Source of the DNA: CAVQEG01 sp963711465
GTDB lineage: Bacteria > Bacteroidota > Ignavibacteria > OLB7
Length of the DNA: 64,000 nucleotides
NCBI GenBank assembly: GCA_963711465.1
Contig: CAVQEG010000001.1
Span: 3,038,001 to 3,102,000 of the forward strand
Direction of reading: 5' to 3'
A program made the translations under genes and the position numbers. The notes below the pieces were generated by a model. That model was not told the DNA's origin, did not search any database, and worked only from the letters and a program-made list of their open reading frames with translations. Within the stretch, counting starts at the first letter, position 1; every line of letters starts with the position of its first letter. Below, in pieces: positions 35,087-42,442 of the stretch.

Positions 35087-35918
35087 CTCCCACCTCTCCC
35101 GCGTCCGAACGTCCGGCCGCCGCCGCCGCGGCGTCCCCGGCGGTGTCGATCGGTCGTATCGACGGCGATGAACCGTAGACGTCCGGCTCCACGTGAAGTC
35201 GCGTCCGGTAGAGCACTTCGAGTGTGTCCGGTCGCAGCACCTCCGAGGGCGTTCCCTCCGCGGCGAGGCAACCATCCGAGAGCGCGACGATCCTGTCGCT
35301 GTAGATCGACGCGAGGTTCAGATCGTGAATCGATGCTACTACCGCCAGCGCGTGCGTTCGCGCGCGCTGACGGAGCACGTCGAGCACGCGCTGCTGATGC
35401 GCGACGTCCAGATGCGACGTCGGTTCGTCCAGTAGCAGCGTCGTCGCCTGCTGTGCGATCGCGCGCGCGATCAGCACGCGCTGGAGTTCTCCTCCCGAAA
35501 GCTGCGTGACCGGTTCGTGGCGCAGCTCGGTGAGATCCATCAGCTCGATCGCCTCGGCGGCCGAGCGCACGTCCCCGTCGTTCTCGAAGCCGCCGAAGCG
35601 CCCGCGCCATGGAATCCGCCCGAGCAGCACCATCTGCTCGACCGAAAAGTCGAATGCCGGCTCGTGCGACTGCGGTACATACGCGAGGTGGCGCGCGCGA
35701 TTCGACGGCGGGATGCGCGACAGTTCCTTGCCATCGAGCAGCACGGTGCCCTCGTCAGACGCGAGCAGTCCGCCGAGCAGCTTCAGCAGCGTCGTCTTGC
35801 CCGATCCGTTCGCTCCGATGATTCCGGTCACCCGACCCGACGTCGCGCGCATCGACACCGGCCCGATCGCGAAGCGCGGGCCGTAGCGGAAGCTGATCTG
35901 ATTCGCCTCGAGAGCCAT
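35079..35918 (-). CDS. ABC transporter ATP-binding protein, iron-siderophore/cobalamin (FecE/BtuD) type
   Basis: 279 residues from the ATG at 35916-35918; a TTG 21 bp upstream is the alternative. It is a complete ATPase: Walker A GIIGANGSGKTTLLKLLGGLL, Q-loop YVPQ, signature QLSGGELQRVLIARAIAQ, Walker B TLLLDEPTSHLD and H-loop ASIHDLNLASIYSDRI. The sequence type matches ATPases paired with FecCD permeases that import iron chelates, haem or vitamin B12. No permease or binding protein lies next to it, so it is an orphan component. Confidence 0.9.
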   Translation of the reverse strand: MALEANQISFRYGPRFAIGPVSMRATSGRVTGIIGANGSGKTTLLKLLGGLLASDEGTVLLDGKELSRIPPSNRARHLAYVPQSHEPAFDFSVEQMVLLGRIPWRGRFGGFENDGDVRSAAEAIELMDLTELRHEPVTQLSGGELQRVLIARAIAQQATTLLLDEPTSHLDVAHQQRVLDVLRQRARTHALAVVASIHDLNLASIYSDRIVALSDGCLAAEGTPSEVLRPDTLEVLYRTRLHVEPDVYGSSPSIRPIDTAGDAAAAAAGRSDAGEVGDA

Positions 35919-36016
35919 AGGCGCGGAAGTTACTGTCAATCGCCGAACACCCGGCGAACTGCCACGGTCGTGCGAAATTGACCGCCGCTGGATACTCAGT
36001 CGACCTCTTCAACCTC

Positions 36017-36955
36017 ATGATCCTTGCACTCGATATCGGCGGAACGAAGCTCGCCGCGGGCGTGGCCGAGCCGACCGCCTTCCACGCGACGGGTCACTTC
36101 GATCGCGTCGCCCGACGACCGACGCCACGTCCGGGTGAACCCGAAGAGGTCATCGCCACGATGGTGGAGATGGCTCGCGAGCTACTGGGAGAATCGGCAC
36201 CGACGGCGATCGGCATTTCGATCGGGGGACCGCTCGATCACGGGCGCGGTCTGGTGATCAACTTCCCCCACCTGCCCGGCTGGCGCGACATCGCGCTGTG
36301 CGATCGGATCAGCCGCGACCTCGGTGCACCCTCACGGCTCGACAACGACGCCAATCTGGGCGCGCTGGCCGAACACAGCTTCGGTGCGGGACGCGACGTG
36401 CGGGACATGGTCTATGTGACGATCAGCACGGGAATCGGCGGCGGCGTGATCGTGGGCGGTGAGCTGCTGCACGGAGTCGGGAGCGCGGCTGGAGAGGTGG
36501 GGCACATCGTCGTGCGTCCCGGCGGTCCGGTGTGCAGCTGCGGCAACCGCGGGTGTCTCGAAGCGGTCGCCAGCGGAACGGCGATCGCGCGTGCTGCCAC
36601 AGATGCGCTCGCCGGTGATGGTGCTGCCGGCGCGCTGTCGCGCGTTGCCCGCCAGCGCGGGATCACTGCGCGCGATGTCTTCGATGCGGCGGCGGAGGGA
36701 GACGCCGTGGCCAAAGCCGTACTCGAGGTGGCCTTCGACGGACTGGCGCTCGGCCTGGCCGACATCATTCACGTCCTTGCTCCGGAGCGGATCGTCCTTG
36801 GTGGCGGCGTCTCACGGGCGGGCGACGCGCTCGTCGGGCCGCTGTGGAAGCGTCTGCACCACCTCGTCCACTACGTTCCGCTGGAACGGATCGAGCTCCG
36901 CACTGCGACGTGCGGTGCCGACAGCGCGCTGGTGGGAGCGGGACTGATCACCTGA
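36017..36955 (+). CDS. ROK family sugar kinase (glucokinase-like)
   Basis: ATP-dependent hexose kinase. It is 312 residues from the ATG at 36017. The ATP-binding start LALDIGGTKLAAGVAEP is followed by AIGISIGGPLDHGRG, LDNDANLGALAEH (catalytic Asp in the DND segment), TISTGIGGGVIVGG and the ROK signature GEVGHIVVRPGGPVCSCG with the zinc-binding CSCGNRGCLEA. It lacks the N-terminal helix-turn-helix of ROK repressors, so an enzyme is expected. Glucose is the likely substrate, though N-acetylmannosamine or fructose kinases look similar. Confidence 0.9.
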   Translation: MILALDIGGTKLAAGVAEPTAFHATGHFDRVARRPTPRPGEPEEVIATMVEMARELLGESAPTAIGISIGGPLDHGRGLVINFPHLPGWRDIALCDRISRDLGAPSRLDNDANLGALAEHSFGAGRDVRDMVYVTISTGIGGGVIVGGELLHGVGSAAGEVGHIVVRPGGPVCSCGNRGCLEAVASGTAIARAATDALAGDGAAGALSRVARQRGITARDVFDAAAEGDAVAKAVLEVAFDGLALGLADIIHVLAPERIVLGGGVSRAGDALVGPLWKRLHHLVHYVPLERIELRTATCGADSALVGAGLIT

Positions 36956-36975
36956 GTCCAGCTCCTTTCGGAAAC

Positions 36976-36999
36976 AAGGTGTTTCGGGCACCCTTATTT
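36976..36999 (+). terminator. Possible weak terminator after the ROK kinase gene
   Basis: GGTG (36978-36981) can pair with CACC (36989-36992) around a 7-nt loop, followed by CTTATTT, about 20 bp after the stop. The stem is short, so this is only a candidate. Confidence 0.3.
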
Positions 37000-37153
37000 G
37001 GATTGCGCCGCATTGAATTCTAGTTTCGCGGCCGCACGTGGGAAACTGCCTTCAAACCACGCTGGTACGCCGGCCGCCACTGCTCGCGGCACGAAGAATC
37101 CGCCGTTTCCATTGCTGAATTGCCAGTTCCTTCACCGGGCCGCCTCTTGCGAC

Positions 37154-37167
37154 ATGACATCGGTCAT
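37154..37167. promoter_or_regulatory. ATGAC-N4-GTCAT dyad upstream of the decaheme gene (site 1)
   Basis: ATGAC-ATCG-GTCAT, extended by C and G to CATGAC...GTCATG (37153-37168), lies 62 bp before the decaheme ATG. The five-base half-sites with a 4-bp spacer are the layout of CRP/FNR-family operators. A possible -10 hexamer TATATC at 37190-37195 would put the dyad centre near -41.5, the usual place for class II activation. The same motif recurs at 40498 and 54034. Confidence 0.65.
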
Positions 37168-37229
37168 GCGACTCCGCCGGAGGGTTCCGTATATCGTGTT
37201 CGCCATTAACCTGTGGGAGAACAAACGCT

Positions 37230-38189
37230 ATGTCGGGAAGAATCTATCTACTGTTCGCGATCGTTCTCGGCGGGTCGGTATTCCTGGGCGCATCAAGCGG
37301 TCCGAAATCGGACGCAGCGCCAGGTGGTCCACGACCTGCCGGGTTGATCCACGCACTGAAGTCGTTGCCGGCGAAGGCCAATACGGAATTCACCATTAAC
37401 GACTGTGCCGAGTGTCATGAGGACGCCGTTGGGACGTTCCAGAACACCACGCACGCGCGAGCATGGCATGCTGACTCACTGCAGTGCAGCAACTGCCATC
37501 GAGGCGATTTCGCGGCGCACATCGAATCCGGAGGTGATCCGGGAACGATGGAGCCAATTGAGAAGATGTCGGCGCAGGAAACTGCGGACATGTGCCTGAA
37601 GTGTCATGAGCAGCCTGGAGAGCAGGCGCACATGCGACAGAGCGAGCACATGCAGGCCGGTGTATCGTGCCTGCAGTGCCACGACGTGCATCCGACCGAT
37701 CAGGCAAAGGCCGAGCGCGCATCGAAGGGCCTCAGCCCGATGATGAAGGCCTCGCAGTCGGAGCTCTGCACCGGATGTCACACCAAGATCGACGCCGAGC
37801 TTTCGATGCCGACGCATCACCGCATCAAGGAAGGCGTCATGCAGTGCACCGATTGCCACAATCCGCACGGGACCGCCGGTGAGCATCAGCTCCGCGACGG
37901 AACCAAGGAGACGTGCGTCAACTGCCACGAGGACAAGCGCGGTCCGTTCATCTACGAACACGACGCCGCCGCAGTCGACGGATGCACCGCATGTCATCAG
38001 CCGCACGGCTCGACGAGCCCGCACATGCTCAAGGCGCGCGACGAGCGTACGCTGTGCATCAGCTGTCACTCCAAGGACATGGGCGCCGGCGTTCCGCACA
38101 GCCGTCTCGGCCTGCAGGCCACCGGCGACTGCACACGCTGCCATAGTGAGATCCACGGATCGAACGCGAGCCCGTACCTGACCCAGTAA
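37230..38189 (+). CDS. Decaheme c-type cytochrome, DmsE/MtrA/PioA-like
   Basis: 319 residues with ten CXXCH haem-binding motifs (residues 59, 86, 122, 147, 180, 206, 229, 252, 276 and 301) and a Sec signal peptide at the N-terminus. Length, haem number and spacing fit the periplasmic decaheme cytochromes that plug into an outer-membrane barrel and move electrons across the outer membrane. The next gene encodes a large barrel, as in mtrAB and pioAB. There is no large surface cytochrome like MtrC beside it, which is more like PioAB/MtoAB or DMSO-reductase systems. The direction of electron flow cannot be read from sequence. Confidence 0.93.
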   Translation: MSGRIYLLFAIVLGGSVFLGASSGPKSDAAPGGPRPAGLIHALKSLPAKANTEFTINDCAECHEDAVGTFQNTTHARAWHADSLQCSNCHRGDFAAHIESGGDPGTMEPIEKMSAQETADMCLKCHEQPGEQAHMRQSEHMQAGVSCLQCHDVHPTDQAKAERASKGLSPMMKASQSELCTGCHTKIDAELSMPTHHRIKEGVMQCTDCHNPHGTAGEHQLRDGTKETCVNCHEDKRGPFIYEHDAAAVDGCTACHQPHGSTSPHMLKARDERTLCISCHSKDMGAGVPHSRLGLQATGDCTRCHSEIHGSNASPYLTQ

Positions 38190-38233
38190 CCAGACGAGAG
38201 TTTCCTCAATCAGATCCTTTCGGATCCAATGCC

Positions 38234-40465
38234 ATGAAGCATTCAGTCTCTCTTTCGCTTCTCGCTGGGTTGCTGTTCGGTCTCCTGACGGGTGTCGCAG
38301 TCGCTCAGGATGACAACAGCAACGCGCCGGCCGAGATGGGCGGATACAACTTCTGGGGCGGCCTCACCGGCGGCTACCGGATCACCGATGTCTCCAGCCC
38401 CTTCGACCGCACCAGCCAGACGCTCGCAGATCACATCTTCTGGGAGCAATACAACCTGCGGAACGACCCGGTGTTCAACCTCAACCTCTTCGGTGAGAAA
38501 TCGCTGGGCGGCGATGGATTCTTCGATCAGATGTTCCTCACCGCCTCGCACACCGGTCCGAATTCGAGCGGCATGCTGCGCGTGCGCAGCCTCGGCAAGT
38601 ATGACCTCCGCGTCAACTACGATCGCTCGGATTACTTCTTCGATCGCTTCGACTCGGTCTTCTCCGACATGCGGCAGTTCGACCAGTCGCGCAACCGCAT
38701 CAGCGCCTCGCTGCTGGTCACGCCAGTCGATGTGCTCGACGTGCAGCTGCGCTACTCCGGCAACGGCCGCTCCGGAAACCAGGAGGTCCCGCGCACCGGA
38801 TTCTTCGAGATGCCGAGCGCCCCGAGCTTCTGGGGTGGATACGGTCGTGCCAACTTCTACCTGATCAACGTCCCGACCGACGACTGGACGAACGACTACT
38901 CCGCCGAGCTCACCGCGCACCTGCCGATGACCGACGTCTCCGCCGGAGCCGGCATGCGCAAGTACTCCATGGACCGGGAGATGACGCCGTTCAATACCAC
39001 GTCGGTCAACTACCGGCCCGCCGAAGGACCCAACGACCTTGGGATCTTCGGTACCAGCACCGTCGACGAACCGCTGAGCAACTACCTCTGGAGGGATACC
39101 AGCGAGTCGACGACGAACTACTACTACGGACAGGTGGTCTTCAAGCCGATCAAGATGCTCTCGGCCACCGCACGCGTGGAGGCCGATCAGCTCAGCGGTA
39201 CGATCGGCGTCGATGCGACCCAGGCGGGCATCACCCGACTCAACAACTCGGGAAGCCAGCTGCGTCCCTACCGGGCATCGCTGATGGGTGATGGTGACAA
39301 TTCGCTCGACCGGCTGACCGCGGGGCTGTCGGTGGCAGTGATGCCGATCGACGGACTGCAGATCCTCGGCAGCTATCAGCTGCGGAATTCGAAGCAGACG
39401 TCGACCGCCAACTACTACGCCACCATCGATACGGCCGTCACCGATGCCGCTTCCGCGTTCATGAAGGCCGCCGCCGACAGCGTCCAGCACCTGCCGACGG
39501 AGACCACCTACGACATTCCGCAACAGGAGGTCGTCGGTCGGGTGCTCTACTCGCCGATGAGCGAACTGTCGCTGCACGGCGGCGTGCGCTATACGGCTAC
39601 CACACCCGAAGCCCATCGGACCGTCGAGGAGACCGAGGACAGCGTCTTCAACGCAAACCTGTCGAAGAAGACCACGTTCGTCTCCGAGACCTTCGGTGCC
39701 ATGTATCACCCGATCGAGCAACTGCGTGTGCGGGCCGATTTCGAGAATCGTACCGGCACGTCGACGCTCTTCGATTCGGACGTCTCGACGGAATTCACGC
39801 CGCGGCGCGTTCCGGAACAGCAGCTTTCCTTCCGCGGTTCGGTCGACGTCGACCCGATCGAGGATCTGACGCTGTCGCTCTCCGGACAGACCAGTCACGG
39901 CACGAGCGATCTGGCGCTGATTACCGCGCTCGACAGCAAGCTCGATCAGACGACGTCGAGCTTCTCGGGCACGGCCGCCTACCGGATCGATGCGGACACG
40001 AAGACGATGGTCTCGCTGACGGCGAACTACGCGGAGTCCGACTTCTCCATCCCGTCGCAGTTCACCCGCGGCACCGCTGTCGGTGAGTCTCGCCTCGATG
40101 CGGCGGATTCGCTGACGGTGCTGATCAAGCAGAACGTGATCGACCGCTACATCGGGCTCAATGCCTCGACCGAGCCGGTCACCGACCTGACCATCGCCGC
40201 AGGATTCAACTACGTCCGTTCGACCGGTGGCAGCTCGATGACTCAGTCGACGCCCAGCGATCCGAATGCCGATGTGGAGAAGCTCAACGGCCCCTTCACC
40301 CGGTGGGAGCTGAGCGGACAGGTGCAGTACTACTTCATCCGCAACCTCGGCGCCTCCGTCGGCGGTCGCCTGGTGTCGATGGAGGAAGACCAGTCGGGTT
40401 CGTATGTCGCGCTGAACAACTTCGACGCGAACATGCTCACCTTCAGCCTCCTGTTCCGATTGTGA
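38234..40465 (+). CDS. Outer-membrane beta-barrel, MtrB/PioB-like decaheme partner
   Basis: 743 residues, the size of MtrB/PioB family porins. A Sec signal peptide (LLAGLLFGLLTGVAVAQ) is followed by about 26 predicted amphipathic strands with frequent aromatic residues, and a last strand ending ANMLTFSLLFRL with the C-terminal hydrophobic pattern of outer-membrane barrels. I see no cysteine, so the N-terminal CXXC of Shewanella MtrB is absent. It begins 44 bp after the decaheme cytochrome gene. It is predicted to sheathe the decaheme wire in the outer membrane. The call rests on length, barrel pattern and neighbour rather than one motif. Confidence 0.85.
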   Translation: MKHSVSLSLLAGLLFGLLTGVAVAQDDNSNAPAEMGGYNFWGGLTGGYRITDVSSPFDRTSQTLADHIFWEQYNLRNDPVFNLNLFGEKSLGGDGFFDQMFLTASHTGPNSSGMLRVRSLGKYDLRVNYDRSDYFFDRFDSVFSDMRQFDQSRNRISASLLVTPVDVLDVQLRYSGNGRSGNQEVPRTGFFEMPSAPSFWGGYGRANFYLINVPTDDWTNDYSAELTAHLPMTDVSAGAGMRKYSMDREMTPFNTTSVNYRPAEGPNDLGIFGTSTVDEPLSNYLWRDTSESTTNYYYGQVVFKPIKMLSATARVEADQLSGTIGVDATQAGITRLNNSGSQLRPYRASLMGDGDNSLDRLTAGLSVAVMPIDGLQILGSYQLRNSKQTSTANYYATIDTAVTDAASAFMKAAADSVQHLPTETTYDIPQQEVVGRVLYSPMSELSLHGGVRYTATTPEAHRTVEETEDSVFNANLSKKTTFVSETFGAMYHPIEQLRVRADFENRTGTSTLFDSDVSTEFTPRRVPEQQLSFRGSVDVDPIEDLTLSLSGQTSHGTSDLALITALDSKLDQTTSSFSGTAAYRIDADTKTMVSLTANYAESDFSIPSQFTRGTAVGESRLDAADSLTVLIKQNVIDRYIGLNASTEPVTDLTIAAGFNYVRSTGGSSMTQSTPSDPNADVEKLNGPFTRWELSGQVQYYFIRNLGASVGGRLVSMEEDQSGSYVALNNFDANMLTFSLLFRL

Positions 40466-40481
40466 TGTGTGTCAATCAGTC

Positions 40482-40524
40482 GGCGGAATCGCTGCTCATG
40501 ACCTTGGTCATAGGCGATTCCGCC
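40482..40524. promoter_or_regulatory. Nested palindrome holding a second ATGAC-N4-GTCAT dyad (site 2)
   Basis: The inner dyad ATGAC-CTTG-GTCAT is at 40498-40511. It is flanked by a second, perfect 10-bp inverted repeat, GGCGGAATCG (40482-40491) and CGATTCCGCC (40515-40524). The element lies 17 bp after the barrel gene stop and 68 bp before the monoheme cytochrome ATG. As RNA it could fold into one long hairpin and weaken read-through, but it has no T-run. As DNA it looks like an operator for the downstream cytochrome. Confidence 0.65.
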
Positions 40525-40591
40525 GGCTGGCGATAGGTTGCACATGCGAATAACACGCAACCATTCGACCCCAACTACAAGGGTGTAACCG

Positions 40592-40939
40592 ATGAAACGT
40601 GCTCTGATCAACACTGGCTTCACTGCCCTGTTCGCAGGCGTGGTGATGATGCTGGCCGGTATGAGCGCCAACCAGGCGCGCGGCGGTGACGACGGCAAGA
40701 CCATCTTCCTGTCGCAGAAGTGCAACACCTGCCATACGATCTCCTCCGAGAGCATCGACCGCACCGGCCGGGTGAAGGCACCGGATCTCTCGAAGATCGG
40801 CAAGACCAAGGATGCCGACTGGATCAAGCAGTTCGTGACCAAGAAGGTCGAACTCGATGGCAAGAAGCATCCGAAGAAGTTCAGCGGCGCCGACGCCGAC
40901 CTGACGACTCTGGCCAACTGGCTGGCATCGCACAAGTAG
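40592..40939 (+). CDS. Small monoheme cytochrome c
   Basis: 115 residues with a Sec signal peptide and one CNTCH motif (residues 44-48), followed by a short helical class I cytochrome fold ending DADLTTLANWLASHK. It is predicted to be soluble in the periplasm and to carry single electrons between the membrane-bound tetraheme protein encoded next and the decaheme conduit. It has its own upstream dyad, so it may be transcribed separately as well as with the barrel gene. Confidence 0.88.
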   Translation: MKRALINTGFTALFAGVVMMLAGMSANQARGGDDGKTIFLSQKCNTCHTISSESIDRTGRVKAPDLSKIGKTKDADWIKQFVTKKVELDGKKHPKKFSGADADLTTLANWLASHK

Positions 40940-41199
40940 TGTCGGTGCTCCAGTCCTCTCGAATTGACAATCCCCCCGTTATTCCGGAATCCCGACCGGC
41001 ACCTGTGTCGGCGGCCCCCCCTGAGACGGCAATCTGAGCGCGATGAGCGCGACCGCCGCTTTCAGGCGATCGGCCGGGATTCTTCGATCGGCCCTCGGAG
41101 TTCGCACCGTCGGACAATGCGTCCGATGGAGCGCATTCCGAGGGCCTCTCATTCGATCGGTCGCCATCTGGTCGACCGGAGAGCAGGAGGTACCACACC

Positions 41200-42018
41200 G
41201 TGCTACTTCTCATCGTCCTTTCGCTGATCGGCCTCGCCATCCTGATCAACCTGTTCCTGATCGCGCGTCCCGGTTCGACACACGATCGGAACGGCAAAAT
41301 GCTCGCCTTCGTCGGGATCTTTCTGCTTCCGATCCTCACGGTGATTTTCGGCACCGAAGAGCACATGGAGAAGGCGAAGCAGACCGAATTCTGCCTGTCC
41401 TGTCACGCGATGGAACCGTACGGGAAATCGCTGCTCGTCGACGACGACGAATTCATTCCCGCACAGCACTTCCAGAACGATCGGATCCCGCGCGAGGAGG
41501 CCTGCTACACGTGCCACACGGACTACACGATGTTCGGCCCCATCAGCGCGAAGATCAAAGGCATCAACCACGTGCTGGTGCAGTTCCTCGGCACCGTGCC
41601 CGATACCATCCACCTGTACGACCCGTACAGCAATCGCCAGTGTCTGCACTGCCATGCCGGCTCACGATCGTTCGAGGAGAACGAGGTGCACACGACGCCG
41701 GCGGCATTCCGCGACTCCCTGGCCAACGACCAGGTGTCCTGTCTGACCAGCGGCTGTCATGACGTCGTTCACAACGTGCATGAGCTGTCCGACTACGACA
41801 TGTGGACGCCGCAGCATGGAAGTGCGGTGGAACAGGCGGTCAAACGGATCGGTGACCGCGTGGGAACGAAGCCCTCCTCGGGAGCGGCGGTGGGAGGCGA
41901 GCAGCCCTCGGGCGACTCGATGCAGAGCGGTGAGCAGACCGGCGAGGACACCGCGACGGGCAGTGCGACGACCGACGATTCAACAACCGACGGAGGCACA
42001 GATGGATCGCAAGATTAG
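41200..42018 (+). CDS. Membrane-anchored tetraheme cytochrome, NapC/NrfH/CymA-like
   Basis: 272 residues from a GTG at 41200, 9 nt after CAGGAGG. Two membrane helices (about 2-22 and 34-50) lead into a haem domain with three CXXCH motifs (65, 102, 148) and one CX4CH, CLTSGCH (181-187). Proteins of the NapC/NirT type oxidise membrane quinol and feed periplasmic cytochromes, the role CymA plays in Shewanella. Two helices instead of one and the CX4CH are unusual. A tail of about 60 acidic, low-complexity residues follows. The cluster order places it as the link between quinones and the decaheme conduit. Confidence 0.82.
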   Translation: MLLLIVLSLIGLAILINLFLIARPGSTHDRNGKMLAFVGIFLLPILTVIFGTEEHMEKAKQTEFCLSCHAMEPYGKSLLVDDDEFIPAQHFQNDRIPREEACYTCHTDYTMFGPISAKIKGINHVLVQFLGTVPDTIHLYDPYSNRQCLHCHAGSRSFEENEVHTTPAAFRDSLANDQVSCLTSGCHDVVHNVHELSDYDMWTPQHGSAVEQAVKRIGDRVGTKPSSGAAVGGEQPSGDSMQSGEQTGEDTATGSATTDDSTTDGGTDGSQD

Positions 42019-42193
42019 AACCTCGGCAATCATCGTCACGATCGGCCTGGTGATCGCGCTCGTCTCGCTGCTGATCCTGCATCCGCTGTCGTTCATGGCA
42101 TTCCTGACAATCGGCGTGCTGCTGATGATCATCGGCGCCATCTACTACCTGATCGCGCTCGTGAAGTACACCGGAACGCCGCCAGCGAGCTGA
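42002..42193 (+). CDS. Small two-helix membrane protein at the end of the cytochrome cluster
   Basis: 63 residues. Two hydrophobic helices (about 9-27 and 32-52) with a short loop; no known domain. The ATG at 42002 lies 17 bp inside the end of the tetraheme gene, which suggests translational coupling. It may be a subunit or assembly factor of the electron-transfer complex. That is a positional inference. Confidence 0.72.
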   Translation: MDRKIRTSAIIVTIGLVIALVSLLILHPLSFMAFLTIGVLLMIIGAIYYLIALVKYTGTPPAS

Positions 42194-42267
42194 CGCGCTG
42201 GTCGCCAGCCCAACGACGCTGCCGCCTCCCCCGGCGCCCGGCGCCGACCTGGCGGACCCGGCCGATC

Positions 42268-42315
42268 TTGCGACCTTGTGACGTTGTGACGTTGCGACGT
42301 TGCGACGATGCGACG
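42268..42315. repeat. Array of six octamers, TTGYGACG
   Basis: Six near-identical 8-bp units run without gaps: TTGCGACC, TTGTGACG, TTGTGACG, TTGCGACG, TTGCGACG, ATGCGACG, followed by decayed GACG-containing copies to about 42348. It lies in non-coding DNA between the cytochrome cluster and its terminator. Slippage could vary its length. Confidence 0.85.
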
Positions 42316-42359
42316 ACGTAACGACGTGACATAGCGACGACGCAACGACAGGATTACGC

Positions 42360-42399
42360 AACGAGGCCGCGGAAGCATCATGCCCTCCGCGGCCTCGTT
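42360..42399 (+). terminator. Strong bidirectional terminator closing the cytochrome cluster
   Basis: AACGAGGCCGCGGA (42360-42373) and TCCGCGGCCTCGTT (42386-42399) form a perfect 14-bp stem with a 12-nt loop, followed on the plus strand by CGTTTCTGTTT. The convergent cfa-like gene ends 44 bp away on the other strand, so the element can serve both. Confidence 0.85.
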
Positions 42400-42442
42400 C
42401 GTTTCTGTTTGAGAGGAGCCACGCTCCTGCGCTGACCGGATT

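Noticed and set aside
35937..35939. TTG start for the ABC ATPase
   Set aside because: An ATG 21 bp downstream gives the usual N-terminus and no ribosome-binding site favours the TTG.
42268..42348. Octamer array as a CRISPR
   Set aside because: Units are 8 bp without unique spacers, and no cas gene is nearby.
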